A stretch of DNA of 64,000 nt from Cyclobacterium sp. SYSU L10401 (GTDB lineage: Bacteria; Bacteroidota; Bacteroidia; Cytophagales; Cyclobacteriaceae): assembly GCF_010993705.1 (NCBI RefSeq), contig NZ_WOFO01000009.1, forward strand, positions 180,691 through 244,690, written 5' to 3'. Each line of letters begins with the position of its first letter. Positions within the stretch are counted from its first letter, which is position 1. Positions 1 to 7,486 of the stretch are shown one piece after another. The notes under the pieces were generated by a model, which ran no database searches, was not told the DNA's origin, and saw only the letters and a list, made by a program, of their open reading frames with translations. Made by a program: the position numbers and the translations under genes.

Positions 1-1
1 A

Positions 2-1270
2 GCTGCTTATTCTGAGGCTCTAACCGAAGAAAAACATCATTTACGAAATCAGGGACGAATAGATCGTAATATCGTTAAAGACAGGATACTAACAGTTATC
101 GGGTGTGGAGCATTAGGTAGCGAAACGGCTGATATCATGGCAAAAGGGGGAATAGGTACAGTTTGTTTAGTAGATAACCAAATAATGTTTGCCCATAACA
201 GTATTAGGCATCTAGCTAGTTGCCGTCAGGCCAACCAACGAAAAGTAGATGCTGTAGCAACGATATTACGTGAACACAATCCTTATATTAATATCCTACC
301 AATTGGAAAAAATATATTATTAGAGGACATTCCTGAATATTTCCCTGAAAATGGTATTGGTATTTCATCTATTGCTGATGACAATACAGAAAGTTATTTG
401 AATGAACAGGCTTTATTAAATAAGCGTACAGTATTTTATGTTAGAGCGCTACGTGGAGGTAAATCAGCTCGGATTTTTAGAGTTATTCCTGGTCAGGATG
501 CTTGCTTTCATTGTTTAAGTATTTACAGAAGCGAGGGACATGAAAGCTTTATAGATATTCCAGAAGACCATGAATTACCCACAATTCGCAATGAATGTAA
601 TAATCCTATACGGCCAAGTAGTGCTGCGGATCTTAAACTTATTTCTGCACTCGCAGGAAAGACATTGTTAGATTATTTGCAATCACCGAACAATCAAGCA
701 GTCAACCATTGGGTTTGGGCAAGTGATTCATTTAGCGGCATTAACATCACAAGCAGCACCCCTTCTGTTCTAGAAGCACGAAAACTCGCTCCTCACCCAC
801 AATGCCAATATTGCCAAGGGTTAAACCCAATTAAGATAATACTAAGTCAAGAGGCATTAGAATATATGCAAAACTTAGTATTAGCTACTCCAGGTGTTGA
901 AACCGGCGGTGTCTTAATAGGTAATTTTGATGTAAAAAATAATTCTGTTCAAATCTTGCACGCCTCAGGTCCAGGGCCAAATTCTCAGAGAACAGCTTCT
1001 AGATTTGAGCGAGATGTAGAGTATTGCCAAAATTTTGTAAACCAACACGCAACAAAACAACTTTTATATTTAGGGGAATGGCATAGCCATCCACATAGCA
1101 ACAATTCTCCTAGTGGTACCGATATAGAAAGCCTTTCTTCTATTTCGGAACAAAAAGAATATTTAACCACTCGTCCCGTAATGATAATTTTTTCTAGAAA
1201 TGGGGATTATTCTTGTACAGTTCATCCTGTTAACCAACCCCATTACCCTGTCAAACCAACAGTTGAATAA
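2..1270 (+). CDS. E1 (ThiF-like) - JAB isopeptidase fusion protein, 5'-truncated by window edge
   Basis: The frame is open from base 2 with no start, so the N-terminus lies outside the window; the ATG at 137 would cut through the nucleotide-binding site and is not the start. Residues 34-39 (counted from base 2) give GCGALG, the ATP-binding glycine loop of ThiF/E1 adenylating enzymes. Two CxxC pairs (CFHC and CQYC) fit the E1 structural zinc. A cysteine in the NEC motif between them could be the thioester cysteine (inference). The C-terminal third is a JAB/JAMM metalloprotease: Glu in ETGGVLIG (residue 300) and the full HxHx7SxxD motif at 361-374. E1 and JAB domains occur together in bacterial ubiquitin-like conjugation operons, such as type II CBASS and Bil/Bub-like systems; an E2 domain or gene may precede it. 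It ends 10 bp from a convergent membrane-protein gene. Certain as E1-JAB; the exact system is unknown. Confidence 0.88.
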   Translation, partial: AAYSEALTEEKHHLRNQGRIDRNIVKDRILTVIGCGALGSETADIMAKGGIGTVCLVDNQIMFAHNSIRHLASCRQANQRKVDAVATILREHNPYINILPIGKNILLEDIPEYFPENGIGISSIADDNTESYLNEQALLNKRTVFYVRALRGGKSARIFRVIPGQDACFHCLSIYRSEGHESFIDIPEDHELPTIRNECNNPIRPSSAADLKLISALAGKTLLDYLQSPNNQAVNHWVWASDSFSGINITSSTPSVLEARKLAPHPQCQYCQGLNPIKIILSQEALEYMQNLVLATPGVETGGVLIGNFDVKNNSVQILHASGPGPNSQRTASRFERDVEYCQNFVNQHATKQLLYLGEWHSHPHSNNSPSGTDIESLSSISEQKEYLTTRPVMIIFSRNGDYSCTVHPVNQPHYPVKPTVE

Positions 1271-1280
1271 CATAAATTTT

Positions 1281-2039
1281 TTATCTATCGGATTTATTAG
1301 CCGGTAGATAGTCACAACTATCAATTAATGCCTGTGCATAGCGATAAGCTGCTTCTTTTACCCATTGTTTGTTAATGAGAAATATCCAAAAGGATAATAA
1401 AATGAAGAGAAATAGAGTTACAATTACCTCAGAAACCGATGTAAATTCAGAATATGAGAGACTAGTCAATAGTTTATAAAAAACCATAAGTATACTGAGT
1501 ATTAAGATAACAATTCCCCAGATCTTCAGTCCCCACAAGTTTCTTCTGAAGCCATAACTGCAATTTTCAATAAAGAGTAAATTAAATTTGTCAGTGTCTC
1601 TAGTGTTATTCCTCAAATATGAAACACATAGTTCATATTTTTGGTCGGCAAATACTGGGTCATTTTTCTCCTCCTCTTTAGTAGGTAATTTGAAAAGCTC
1701 TGAATCAGAAGAAAGTAATTGTTCTAACTTTTTATGAGTTCGTTCAAGCATTATGGGGTTTCGAGCATTTTCATGTCTTAACAATTTTGTTGTTGGAGTA
1801 CCGCCCCAAACTTCGAATAATCGTTTTTGTTTCTTTGCACCAGCGTCTCTTACGAACTGTGAAATTAACATAGCTGCTACTATCCAAACACCAGCACTTC
1901 CCGCGATAGGTTTCCATTTTGCAAGTTCATCAGGAAACCAAATAAAAATGGCTAAACCTATAGGTAAAGCTGCTATCAAGAAAGGATAAATTCTTGCTTC
2001 TCTTATATACTTATTAGGGATCAAATCACTTAAATTCAT
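1281..2039 (-). CDS. Four-helix membrane protein, candidate effector
   Basis: The 252-residue protein has four hydrophobic stretches, two near the N-terminus (about 16-35 and 43-63) and two near the C-terminus (about 172-192 and 205-224). Between them is a charged cytosolic-looking segment containing GGTPTTKLLRH and a NCSYGFRRN motif. I recognise this layout from uncharacterised membrane proteins in bacterial defence islands, but I cannot name a Pfam family with certainty; SMODS-associated 4TM proteins are one comparison. It lies convergent to the E1-JAB gene (10-bp gap) and next to an integrase, which makes an immune membrane effector a reasonable but unproven guess. The start is the ATG at 2039, preceded by an AT-rich gap of about 190 bp to the integrase stop that may hold its promoter; no clear Shine-Dalgarno is seen. 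Confidence 0.7.
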   Translation of the reverse strand: MNLSDLIPNKYIREARIYPFLIAALPIGLAIFIWFPDELAKWKPIAGSAGVWIVAAMLISQFVRDAGAKKQKRLFEVWGGTPTTKLLRHENARNPIMLERTHKKLEQLLSSDSELFKLPTKEEEKNDPVFADQKYELCVSYLRNNTRDTDKFNLLFIENCSYGFRRNLWGLKIWGIVILILSILMVFYKLLTSLSYSEFTSVSEVIVTLFLFILLSFWIFLINKQWVKEAAYRYAQALIDSCDYLPANKSDR

Positions 2040-2228
2040 TTTATCAATTTAGCTAATGGTAAAATAAATTAAAACTAAAAATCCATAAAACCGAACTTAG
2101 TCATAAATTTAAACAGATGATTTAGTGTTTCTAAGGCAATTACATCGCACTTCTATGGATTTTCTTTGCCTTTAGTTTCAATCTATACATTCACTTGGCG
2201 TAGGTCGATAGTAATACAGCTATATTCC

Positions 2229-3425
2229 TTAGGCTAGTGCGTCTAAATAATCGCTCCAGTCCTGCATCATGATTTTACGCACATCGAGAAACTGTGTGCG
2301 GTTATAGGCTTCCCCTAGCGGGCCAGCGGCTTTGTGTGCAAGCTGGCATTCAATCGCCTCGCTATCATAGTGCAGCTTTTCCCGAATGGTTGTGCGAGCA
2401 AGGGCGCGGAAACCATGTGCAACCATATCCTTACCGAAACCTAGACGTTTTATGGCCTTGTTTACTGTGCCATCACTCATAGGTTCTCTGGGGCGCACCT
2501 GTGAGGGGAAAACCCAAGGTGTGTTTAATATTTCCACCTCTTTCTTTTGTTCTTCCAGTACGGCCAGCGCTTGACGGGATAGTGGCACGATATGTTCGCG
2601 GCGCATTTTCATAATCTCTGCCGGTATCGTCCAAAGGGCTTCGTCAAAGTCAAAGTCTTCCCAGCGGGCTTTACGGATTTCGACAGGGCGACAGAATGTG
2701 TAAAGCGATAGCCATACCGCGCGGCGAGTGCGCTCAAATAGTCGGGCCTCGTTGCGTTCTAAGGCTTTCAAGAAATCCGGCACTTCCTTAATGTTCAGCG
2801 TCCTGAAATGCTTTGTCTTGCGGGTCTTTAATGCACCTCTTAGGTTTTCGGCGGGATTCCATTCGCATTTGCCTGTTTGAATACCGTAGCGAAAGACTTG
2901 GCCGCATATCTGGCGGGTGCGGCCTGCAATATCCAGCGAACCGCGCTTTTCAATCTTTTTCAGGCAATCATTTAAGAGTTCCGGCGGAGTTATCTCTGCA
3001 ATAGGGCGACTGCCAATATGTGGGAATACATTAAGCTCCAGCCCTTTTTGAATTTTGTAGGCGTAATTGTCGCTCCAGCGGTCTTTGTTTAGGGCGTGCC
3101 ATTCCAGCGCCACGGCCTTAAAGGTATTTTCCACCTTGCGAATGGCTTGGCGTTTGTTTTCGGCTTTGTGTGCCATAGGATCTATGGGCGGGTTTTGCAT
3201 CAAAAGGCGCTTCGCGTCATCTCTGGCTTGTCTGGCCTGTGCCAGCGATATTAGGGGGTACTGGCCTATGGATAAGGTCTTTTCCTTATTCAGGTAGCGA
3301 TATTTCATTTGCCAGAGCTTTGAACCGTTCGCTCTTACCCGAAGATACAGGCCGCCCCCGTCAAACAATTTGTACTGTTTGTTTCTAGGTTTGGCGCTTT
3401 TGCACTTTAAATCGCTTAATTTCAT
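2229..3425 (-). CDS. P4-type (DUF4102) tyrosine integrase
   Basis: This 398-residue site-specific recombinase would integrate and excise a genomic island. Residues 1-85 form the DUF4102 arm-binding domain (KLFDGGGLYLRV, LSLAQAR-like pattern), about 105-185 the SAM-like core-binding domain, and 205-385 the catalytic domain. The catalytic set is present: R246, H278, H337, R340, H364 and nucleophile Y374 in AYNR. The length is normal and there are no breaks, so it is probably active. This family is abundant in Proteobacteria islands and uncommon in Bacteroidota; together with a base composition richer in GC than the flanking E1-JAB gene it suggests transfer. Repeated TTACCCC motifs lie just upstream of its start. 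No tRNA or att core could be recognised beside it. Confidence 0.95.
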   Translation of the reverse strand: MKLSDLKCKSAKPRNKQYKLFDGGGLYLRVRANGSKLWQMKYRYLNKEKTLSIGQYPLISLAQARQARDDAKRLLMQNPPIDPMAHKAENKRQAIRKVENTFKAVALEWHALNKDRWSDNYAYKIQKGLELNVFPHIGSRPIAEITPPELLNDCLKKIEKRGSLDIAGRTRQICGQVFRYGIQTGKCEWNPAENLRGALKTRKTKHFRTLNIKEVPDFLKALERNEARLFERTRRAVWLSLYTFCRPVEIRKARWEDFDFDEALWTIPAEIMKMRREHIVPLSRQALAVLEEQKKEVEILNTPWVFPSQVRPREPMSDGTVNKAIKRLGFGKDMVAHGFRALARTTIREKLHYDSEAIECQLAHKAAGPLGEAYNRTQFLDVRKIMMQDWSDYLDALA

Positions 3426-3430
3426 TTATA

Positions 3431-3692
3431 TTACCCCCAGCCTATGAGCGTTACCCCCGCTCATTACCCCCTGTTACCCCTGAGTGTGGGCGGTCAATCG
3501 CGGTTGGTTTTGAGTAATAGTGAAATGAAAGCACTTGAAAGTCAAGGCTTTTTCGGTTAATCATGAATGAGAATGAATGTTGGCGAGAGGGAAAATGGTG
3601 GGCGTAACTGCTACAGACTTTAGAGCTTAAGCGATTGTTTTTAAATAATATGGATGTTCTTATCTCGGTATGTTACCCCCTGAATTACCCCC
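3431..3692. repeat. Six TTACCCC(C) repeats upstream of the P4-type integrase
   Basis: TTACCCC occurs at 3431, 3451, 3464, 3474, 3673 and 3685, always in the same orientation; on the integrase coding strand it reads GGGG(G)TAA. Spacings are 20, 13, 10, about 200 and 12 bp. Clusters like this in front of a tyrosine integrase are what arm-type binding sites look like; that role is inference. The rest of the 3426-4036 gap holds an imperfect inverted repeat near 3715-3755 and one weak small reading frame. Confidence 0.6.
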
Positions 3693-3731
3693 AGATTATT
3701 TTTTTTAGAGTTTTCTTTCCAATATTCTTTC

Positions 3732-3887
3732 TTGAAAAAACTCAATATTGAAAGGAAAAATATCATATCTACCAAAACACAAACAATCGAAATTGAAAAC
3801 CGCATAGCATCCCAAGCAGATTTTGCTGCTCAAGATTTGAACCGTGGATATCCCATAAGAAAGAATGGTTGCAAAAAATTTGTCTGA
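3732..3887 (+). CDS. Possible small protein or gene remnant, 51 codons
   Basis: A frame without an ATG start (TTG at 3732 is the only candidate) encodes a hydrophilic peptide ending in KNGCKKFV. Its amino-acid composition looks more like real protein than the other frames here, and the segment SQADFAAQDLNRGYPIRK is not low-complexity. It could be a TTG-started small gene or the tail of an older gene cut by island insertion. No family is recognised. Confidence 0.2.
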   Translation: MKKLNIERKNIISTKTQTIEIENRIASQADFAAQDLNRGYPIRKNGCKKFV

Positions 3888-4036
3888 TGGATCAACAATC
3901 TCTCAAAAAATAGTCGACTTTTTCGGTAAGGCTATGTTTTAATTACATATAATAATGCTTTTTGTGCGTATCATTCGCAAGAAAGCATCAATTAAATTTG
4001 AGACCCTTCCATCACATAGCAAAAGCGAGGTTATCC

Positions 4037-4345
4037 ATGCCCCATGACCACTACTCTTCTTCGTCTATTCGAACAGATTTTCTTAATACGGTTGTTAAAC
4101 AGTTGGTTAGACAAAGACAGATCCTCGGACTATCCCAGGAAGACATTAATTTTAAGCTCGGGGTAGCCGATAGGCTGGTGAGTAAATGGGAGTGTGGCAC
4201 ACGAACCCCCAATGTCTTTAATCTTTATTGTTGGGCTGATGTTTTGGAATCCAAGTTAATTGTTGTTCCAAAAGATTATGACATTTTAGATCAAAACCTG
4301 GATCCGATAACGTTCAAAGCGAGTAATGACAATAAAATCAAATAA
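4037..4345 (+). CDS. XRE-family helix-turn-helix regulator
   Basis: A 102-residue protein with one Cro/CI-type HTH at about residues 17-72: the pattern RQRQILGLSQEDINFKLGV followed by VSKWECGTRTPN is the classic helix 2 - helix 3 - helix 4 arrangement. The frame extends upstream to 3962, but the ATG at 4037 has a purine-rich GCGAGG a few bases before it and leaves a normal short N-terminus, so I prefer it. It is divergent from the P4-type integrase and convergent with the next cargo gene, so it probably controls island genes; its operator is not identifiable. Confidence 0.8.
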   Translation: MPHDHYSSSSIRTDFLNTVVKQLVRQRQILGLSQEDINFKLGVADRLVSKWECGTRTPNVFNLYCWADVLESKLIVVPKDYDILDQNLDPITFKASNDNKIK

Positions 4346-4363
4346 AAAAACCTATCAAACACT

Positions 4364-4393
4364 GGTAGGGGCTTCCATGTCGAAGCCTCTACC
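4364..4393. terminator. Bidirectional hairpin between convergent genes
   Basis: GGTAGGGGCTTC pairs with GAAGCCTCTACC across a 6-base loop (one G-U pair). It lies between the XRE gene stop (4345) and overlaps the end of the convergent small gene (4389), as expected for a shared terminator. Confidence 0.6.
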
Positions 4394-4670
4394 GTTCATC
4401 TTTATCAAACCCTTTATCATTCGTGGGTATGTTTTTGTCCTCTTGGGCATTTAACCGCTTTTCAAACGGATCCTTAAGATCATTGATATTCTCTCTGCCT
4501 GTTTCTTTCAGAACCTCTTTGTCAAGCTCGCTCTTCCCATCTGTTAGCCCTGCAACATAATCATGATCAACTTGTGGGGTCTTGAGGATGTCATGGAGAA
4601 GATCTGGCTCGTATTTTTGCAGGAAATAGCCATGATTAAATCCTTTCAGATAGTTTTCTGATGCTGCCAT
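4389..4670 (-). CDS. Small hypothetical protein of Bacteroidota mobile elements
   Basis: A 93-residue acidic, soluble protein. The N-terminal GFNHGYFLQKYEPDLLHDIL segment resembles short proteins often found beside integrases in Bacteroidota elements; the C-terminal half is charged and probably disordered (KNIPTNDKGFDKDER). It is co-directional with and only 3 bp downstream of the HTH gene at 4674-4949, so the two and the integrase (4959-6290) form one transcription unit, with this gene last. Function unknown. Confidence 0.6.
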   Translation of the reverse strand: MAASENYLKGFNHGYFLQKYEPDLLHDILKTPQVDHDYVAGLTDGKSELDKEVLKETGRENINDLKDPFEKRLNAQEDKNIPTNDKGFDKDER

Positions 4671-4673
4671 AAC

Positions 4674-4949
4674 TCAAAATTGGTTTTGTGCGTGTTTCTC
4701 CAAATATGTTGCGATAGAATCCCGGTCGTAAAGAATGATTTTTTTACGGGGCTGTGTAAAACGGATCTCTCCGTTATCTCTTAGCTTCTGTAGGGTTGTT
4801 TTGGAGGAAATATTCAGCTTGGCCATGGCTTCCTCTTCCGGGATCCATTTCCAATCATCGGCCTTGAGGCCGGTATCCTTCTTTATTCTGGTCACAACAT
4901 TATCGACCAGTTTATAAAATGCTTCTGTTTCAAGGCAGATGACTTCCAT
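4674..4949 (-). CDS. Excisionase/AlpA-like helix-turn-helix protein
   Basis: This 91-residue protein has a MerR-like winged HTH at about 40-85: WIPEEEAMAKLNISSKTTLQKLRDNGEIRF followed by KIILYDRDSIATYLE, the pattern of the HTH_17 excisionase family. Such proteins bind DNA at element ends or control element genes. It lies 9 bp downstream of the integrase stop and 3 bp upstream of the 93-residue gene, so it is co-expressed with the integrase and is a good candidate recombination directionality factor. The ATG at 4949 is the natural start. Confidence 0.8.
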   Translation of the reverse strand: MEVICLETEAFYKLVDNVVTRIKKDTGLKADDWKWIPEEEAMAKLNISSKTTLQKLRDNGEIRFTQPRKKIILYDRDSIATYLEKHAQNQF

Positions 4950-4958
4950 AAGGCTAAA

Positions 4959-6290
4959 TTAAAAATTAATTACGCTATCCAAAGCATCATCGGCTTCTTT
5001 GTGAATGAAATTTGCCTGATAATTCAGGGTGGTTTTCAAATCACTGTGTCGGTAAAGTTTTTGCAGCATAAGCGGGTGGATTTTATCACCTGCAATATTT
5101 CCGAAGCTATGTCGGGCGATATGGTTTGATAAGTTTTTTTCTATTCCGCAGCTGGCAGCAATACGTTTTAAATATTTATTGAAAAGCTTTGTGGCATTTC
5201 TGGTTTTGATAAAAATATCCTGTGCATTGGCCGGATCAACATCTCGAAGGAAAGGGAACACATAACCATTATTCTGCTTACTTTCTTTTTTGTATCTATC
5301 CAAAATGACAGCGGCTTTATCAGGAATTTTTAGGCTAAGGGGTTTTTCGTTTTTATTCATGACATAGAACAACCTTCCATCTTGGAAATCTGACCATTTT
5401 AATTTCACAACATCGGAAATTCTCATACCTGCAAAGTAAAAGGACACCAACCAAACTTTATGGGTATGCCACATTGATGTATCTGGTTCCACGTCCAACG
5501 CCTCTATTAATTCCACCTCTTTTTCAGTCAGGCCTATTTTATGACCTGATCCAATCCGGATTTTTTCTTTTTCGCCAGCAAAGGGATAGTATTTTTGATC
5601 CACAATCCCATCCTTAATAGCAATATTAAACAGGGTGCGGATAAAGATAAGCTGGTTTGTCAGGGTGCGGTTTTTTTGTCCGAGGTAGGAAATTGAAAAG
5701 GTTTTGAATTTATTGATCCATGCGGCATTGATATCTTCAAAATACAGGGATTTATCTTTTTTAAATTCCTTTACCGCATCCATTAGGGTGTAATCGGATT
5801 TCCTGCCCTTACTGACGCGTTCCTTTCTTTTTTGGGTCAATACACCCATGGATTCCTTTTTATCCAATGAGGGTTTAAATTTGACGAATTCAGAAATGTT
5901 GTACAGGATGGATAGCTCAGGTTTTGCCACCGAATATTTCCCTTGTTCATATTTGCTCATGATCCGATCCGCAGCGACCGCAAAAAAGGATTCTTGACGG
6001 CTTTGGCCTTTGACTTTTCTTTTGAGATCTTTGGTGGTGACCTGATCACTGGCTTCAAACACCGCATCATTGGCTTCTGTGAGTTTTTTCATCAAAAAAT
6101 TATTGAGCCGAACAGAATTGGGATAGGAGCGTTTTACTTTACCGGCTACATCGTCCCAATCTTTAGCGAGGATATATTGCCCCAAAAAGGTATAGCTAGT
6201 TTTGTAATCCTTGCTGATCCTAAGAGCGAGTGGGGCGGTTCCGTCTTTTCTTTCCTTGTTTTTGCGCCGTACAATTTTGATGGAGGCCAT
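4959..6290 (-). CDS. Bacteroidota-type tyrosine site-specific integrase
   Basis: A 443-residue phage-integrase family recombinase with the architecture usual for Bacteroidota mobile elements: N-terminal arm-binding domain (about 1-90), SAM-like core-binding domain (about 100-235) and catalytic domain (250-435). R290 (FAGMRISD), H390 and R393 (NHIARHS), H415 (YRHSD) and nucleophile Y424 (LNYQ) are all visible, so it should be active. It starts at 6290, about 170 bp from a partial tRNA-Met that I read as its attachment site. It heads a three-gene unit with the excisionase-like and small hypothetical genes. Confidence 0.95.
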   Translation of the reverse strand: MASIKIVRRKNKERKDGTAPLALRISKDYKTSYTFLGQYILAKDWDDVAGKVKRSYPNSVRLNNFLMKKLTEANDAVFEASDQVTTKDLKRKVKGQSRQESFFAVAADRIMSKYEQGKYSVAKPELSILYNISEFVKFKPSLDKKESMGVLTQKRKERVSKGRKSDYTLMDAVKEFKKDKSLYFEDINAAWINKFKTFSISYLGQKNRTLTNQLIFIRTLFNIAIKDGIVDQKYYPFAGEKEKIRIGSGHKIGLTEKEVELIEALDVEPDTSMWHTHKVWLVSFYFAGMRISDVVKLKWSDFQDGRLFYVMNKNEKPLSLKIPDKAAVILDRYKKESKQNNGYVFPFLRDVDPANAQDIFIKTRNATKLFNKYLKRIAASCGIEKNLSNHIARHSFGNIAGDKIHPLMLQKLYRHSDLKTTLNYQANFIHKEADDALDSVINF

Positions 6291-6461
6291 AATCCATGTA
6301 TTTTAGTTACTTAAAGATACGAATTATTTTTAAAAAGGGGTACAGAATAGGTACAGAATAATTCGATTTTAATTGGTTTTTGATGGTCTGATATGAAGCA
6401 TAAAACCTTCTTAAAACGCCATTTCGCATCATTTTAGATCATATTGAATCAAAGGTTGTAA

Positions 6462-6506
6462 GGCTCATAACCCAAAGGTCACAGGTTCGAGTCCTGTTCC
6501 CGCTAC
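6462..6506 (+). other. tRNA-Met 3' remnant: attachment-site boundary of the element
   Basis: The sequence carries an anticodon loop CTCATAA (CAT, Met), variable loop, T-arm (CAGG-TTCGAGT-CCTG) and acceptor 3' strand TTCCCGC, but no acceptor 5' strand, D-arm or matching 5' anticodon stem is found upstream: only the last GG of the 5' stem pairs. This is the signature left when an element integrates into the 3' half of a tRNA gene. Identity starts in the anticodon arm, so the core is about 45 bp. The intact tRNA-Met (initiator type by the GTTCCCGCTAC end, less surely) should lie at the other, left end of the element, outside the window. Confidence 0.8.
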
Positions 6507-6513
6507 ATTCGAA

Positions 6514-6538
6514 GGCACTGGAAACAGTGCCTTTTTTT
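6514..6538 (+). terminator. tRNA terminator (copy 1)
   Basis: GGCACTG-gaaa-CAGTGCC followed by seven T. It lies 7 bp after the tRNA-Met tail and would have ended the original tRNA transcript. An identical copy sits at 6865-6889 in the downstream duplication. Confidence 0.8.
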
Positions 6539-6552
6539 GTTATTTTAAGGCC

Positions 6553-6801
6553 ATGTTTACCGTATATGCCCTCTATAGTGAAAAATTCGATAAAATCTAT
6601 ATCGGATTTACTTCTGATCTTCAAAAACGCCTGATCTCACATAACGAGCTCGGTACAAAGGGATGGACGATTAAGTTTCGGCCATGGAAGCTTATCCATA
6701 CCGAAACATTTGAATCCAAGAATGAAGCCATGGATAGAGAAAAATACCTCAAAACAGGGGTTGGAAGAGAATTTATCCGGAATCTCATTCCCGAAAATTA
6801 A
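6553..6801 (+). CDS. GIY-YIG domain nuclease, small (UPF0213-like)
   Basis: An 82-residue single-domain GIY-YIG protein. The motif reads VYALYSEKFDKIYIG at 4-18, followed by the conserved arginine in LQKRLISHN and a glutamate in the REKYLKTGVGREFI region, as in the short stand-alone members common in Bacteroidota, which are often found beside tRNA genes. These are predicted DNA-cleaving enzymes without a settled role. The ATG at 6553 lies 14 bp after the tRNA terminator; no Shine-Dalgarno is visible. Its first 43 codons are repeated almost perfectly at 6905. Confidence 0.85.
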   Translation: MFTVYALYSEKFDKIYIGFTSDLQKRLISHNELGTKGWTIKFRPWKLIHTETFESKNEAMDREKYLKTGVGREFIRNLIPEN

Positions 6802-6904
6802 TACCCTGGGCTCTTATCCGCCGCGGCGGACACAGGTTCGAGTCCTGTTCCCGCTACATTCGAAGGCACTGGAAACAGTGCCTTTTTTTGTTATTTTTAA
6901 GGCC

Positions 6905-7111
6905 ATGTTTACCGTATATGCCCTCTATAGTGAAAAATTCGATAAAATCTATATCGGATTTACTTCTGATCTTCAAAAACGCCTGATCTCACATAACGAG
7001 CTCGGGACAAAGGGATGGACGATTAAGTTTCGGAAATCAAAGCTCTCCTTTATTTATCCGTCCGATACCCCTCACTTCCAGGAATGCTTGCGGTTACTAA
7101 ACAGGCGGTAG
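6905..7111 (+). pseudogene. Truncated second copy of the GIY-YIG gene
   Basis: The first 43 residues match the intact protein at 6553-6801; after position 7033 the reading frame runs into unrelated sequence and stops after 25 foreign residues. The part carrying the C-terminal catalytic glutamate is absent, so it should be inactive. It is a by-product of the tandem duplication. Confidence 0.85.
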
Positions 7112-7486
7112 GAAAAGACAGAGCTAAAAGAAAATGAAAAACCCTTATCAGGAAGGGTTATCATCCGGCAAAAGCAAATCGGGTTTTGCCGATTCAATGG
7201 ACATAGTCCCCACGACCTTTTTGGTCCAAAAAATGTAATATCGAAAAAGCCGCACCTTCTGGCAGTAGCGGTTTTAAATTGTTTGAAACAAGATCCTCTT
7301 TTGGACGGGAGAAGATATTGGCCCATAATCATTATCCCCCGGAGGTGGGCCTGGACCTCTCCGAATGTGTTCCGTTTTCAGTGCAATCATTTCGGATAAA
7401 GATCGCACCCTTTAACGCACTTTTATTTGCAGGCAGCAAGTAGTCGGATTCTGGAAAACAGGGGATTAATCGGATTTTTATGCTGC
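7112..7486. other. Intergenic stretch without recognisable gene
   Basis: About 375 bp after the truncated GIY-YIG copy. The open frames here are short and look like chance. A weak hairpin around GACCTTTTTGGTCC (near 7217) is the only structure noticed. Probably a scar of repeated insertion and loss. Confidence 0.4.

Larger units (their letters stand above)
6480..7033 (+). repeat. Tandem direct repeat of tRNA tail, terminator and GIY-YIG gene start
   Basis: Copy 1 spans 6480-6681 and copy 2 spans 6831-7033 (period about 352 bp). Both include the tRNA T-arm and acceptor tail, the terminator hairpin and the first 43 codons of the GIY-YIG gene. I see only two differences: one extra T before the ATG and a T to G change in the gene (gctcggT/Gacaaag). 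Copy 2 begins immediately after a perfect 14-bp palindrome, TCCGCCGCGGCGGA (6817-6830). The near identity points to a recent event. Confidence 0.9.

Noticed and set aside
3431..3692. CRISPR-like array from the repeated TTACCCC sites
   Set aside because: The repeats are only 7-8 bp with irregular spacing and no spacers of uniform length; they fit integrase binding sites better.
6800..6880. A second complete tRNA upstream of repeat copy 2
   Set aside because: Only the T-arm and acceptor tail are present; the bases to the left are the palindrome, and no D-arm or anticodon arm can be built.
7072..7332. Minus-strand frame of 86 codons in the gap after the GIY-YIG copy
   Set aside because: The residue pattern is not protein-like, it crosses the duplication border region, and nothing supports a start.
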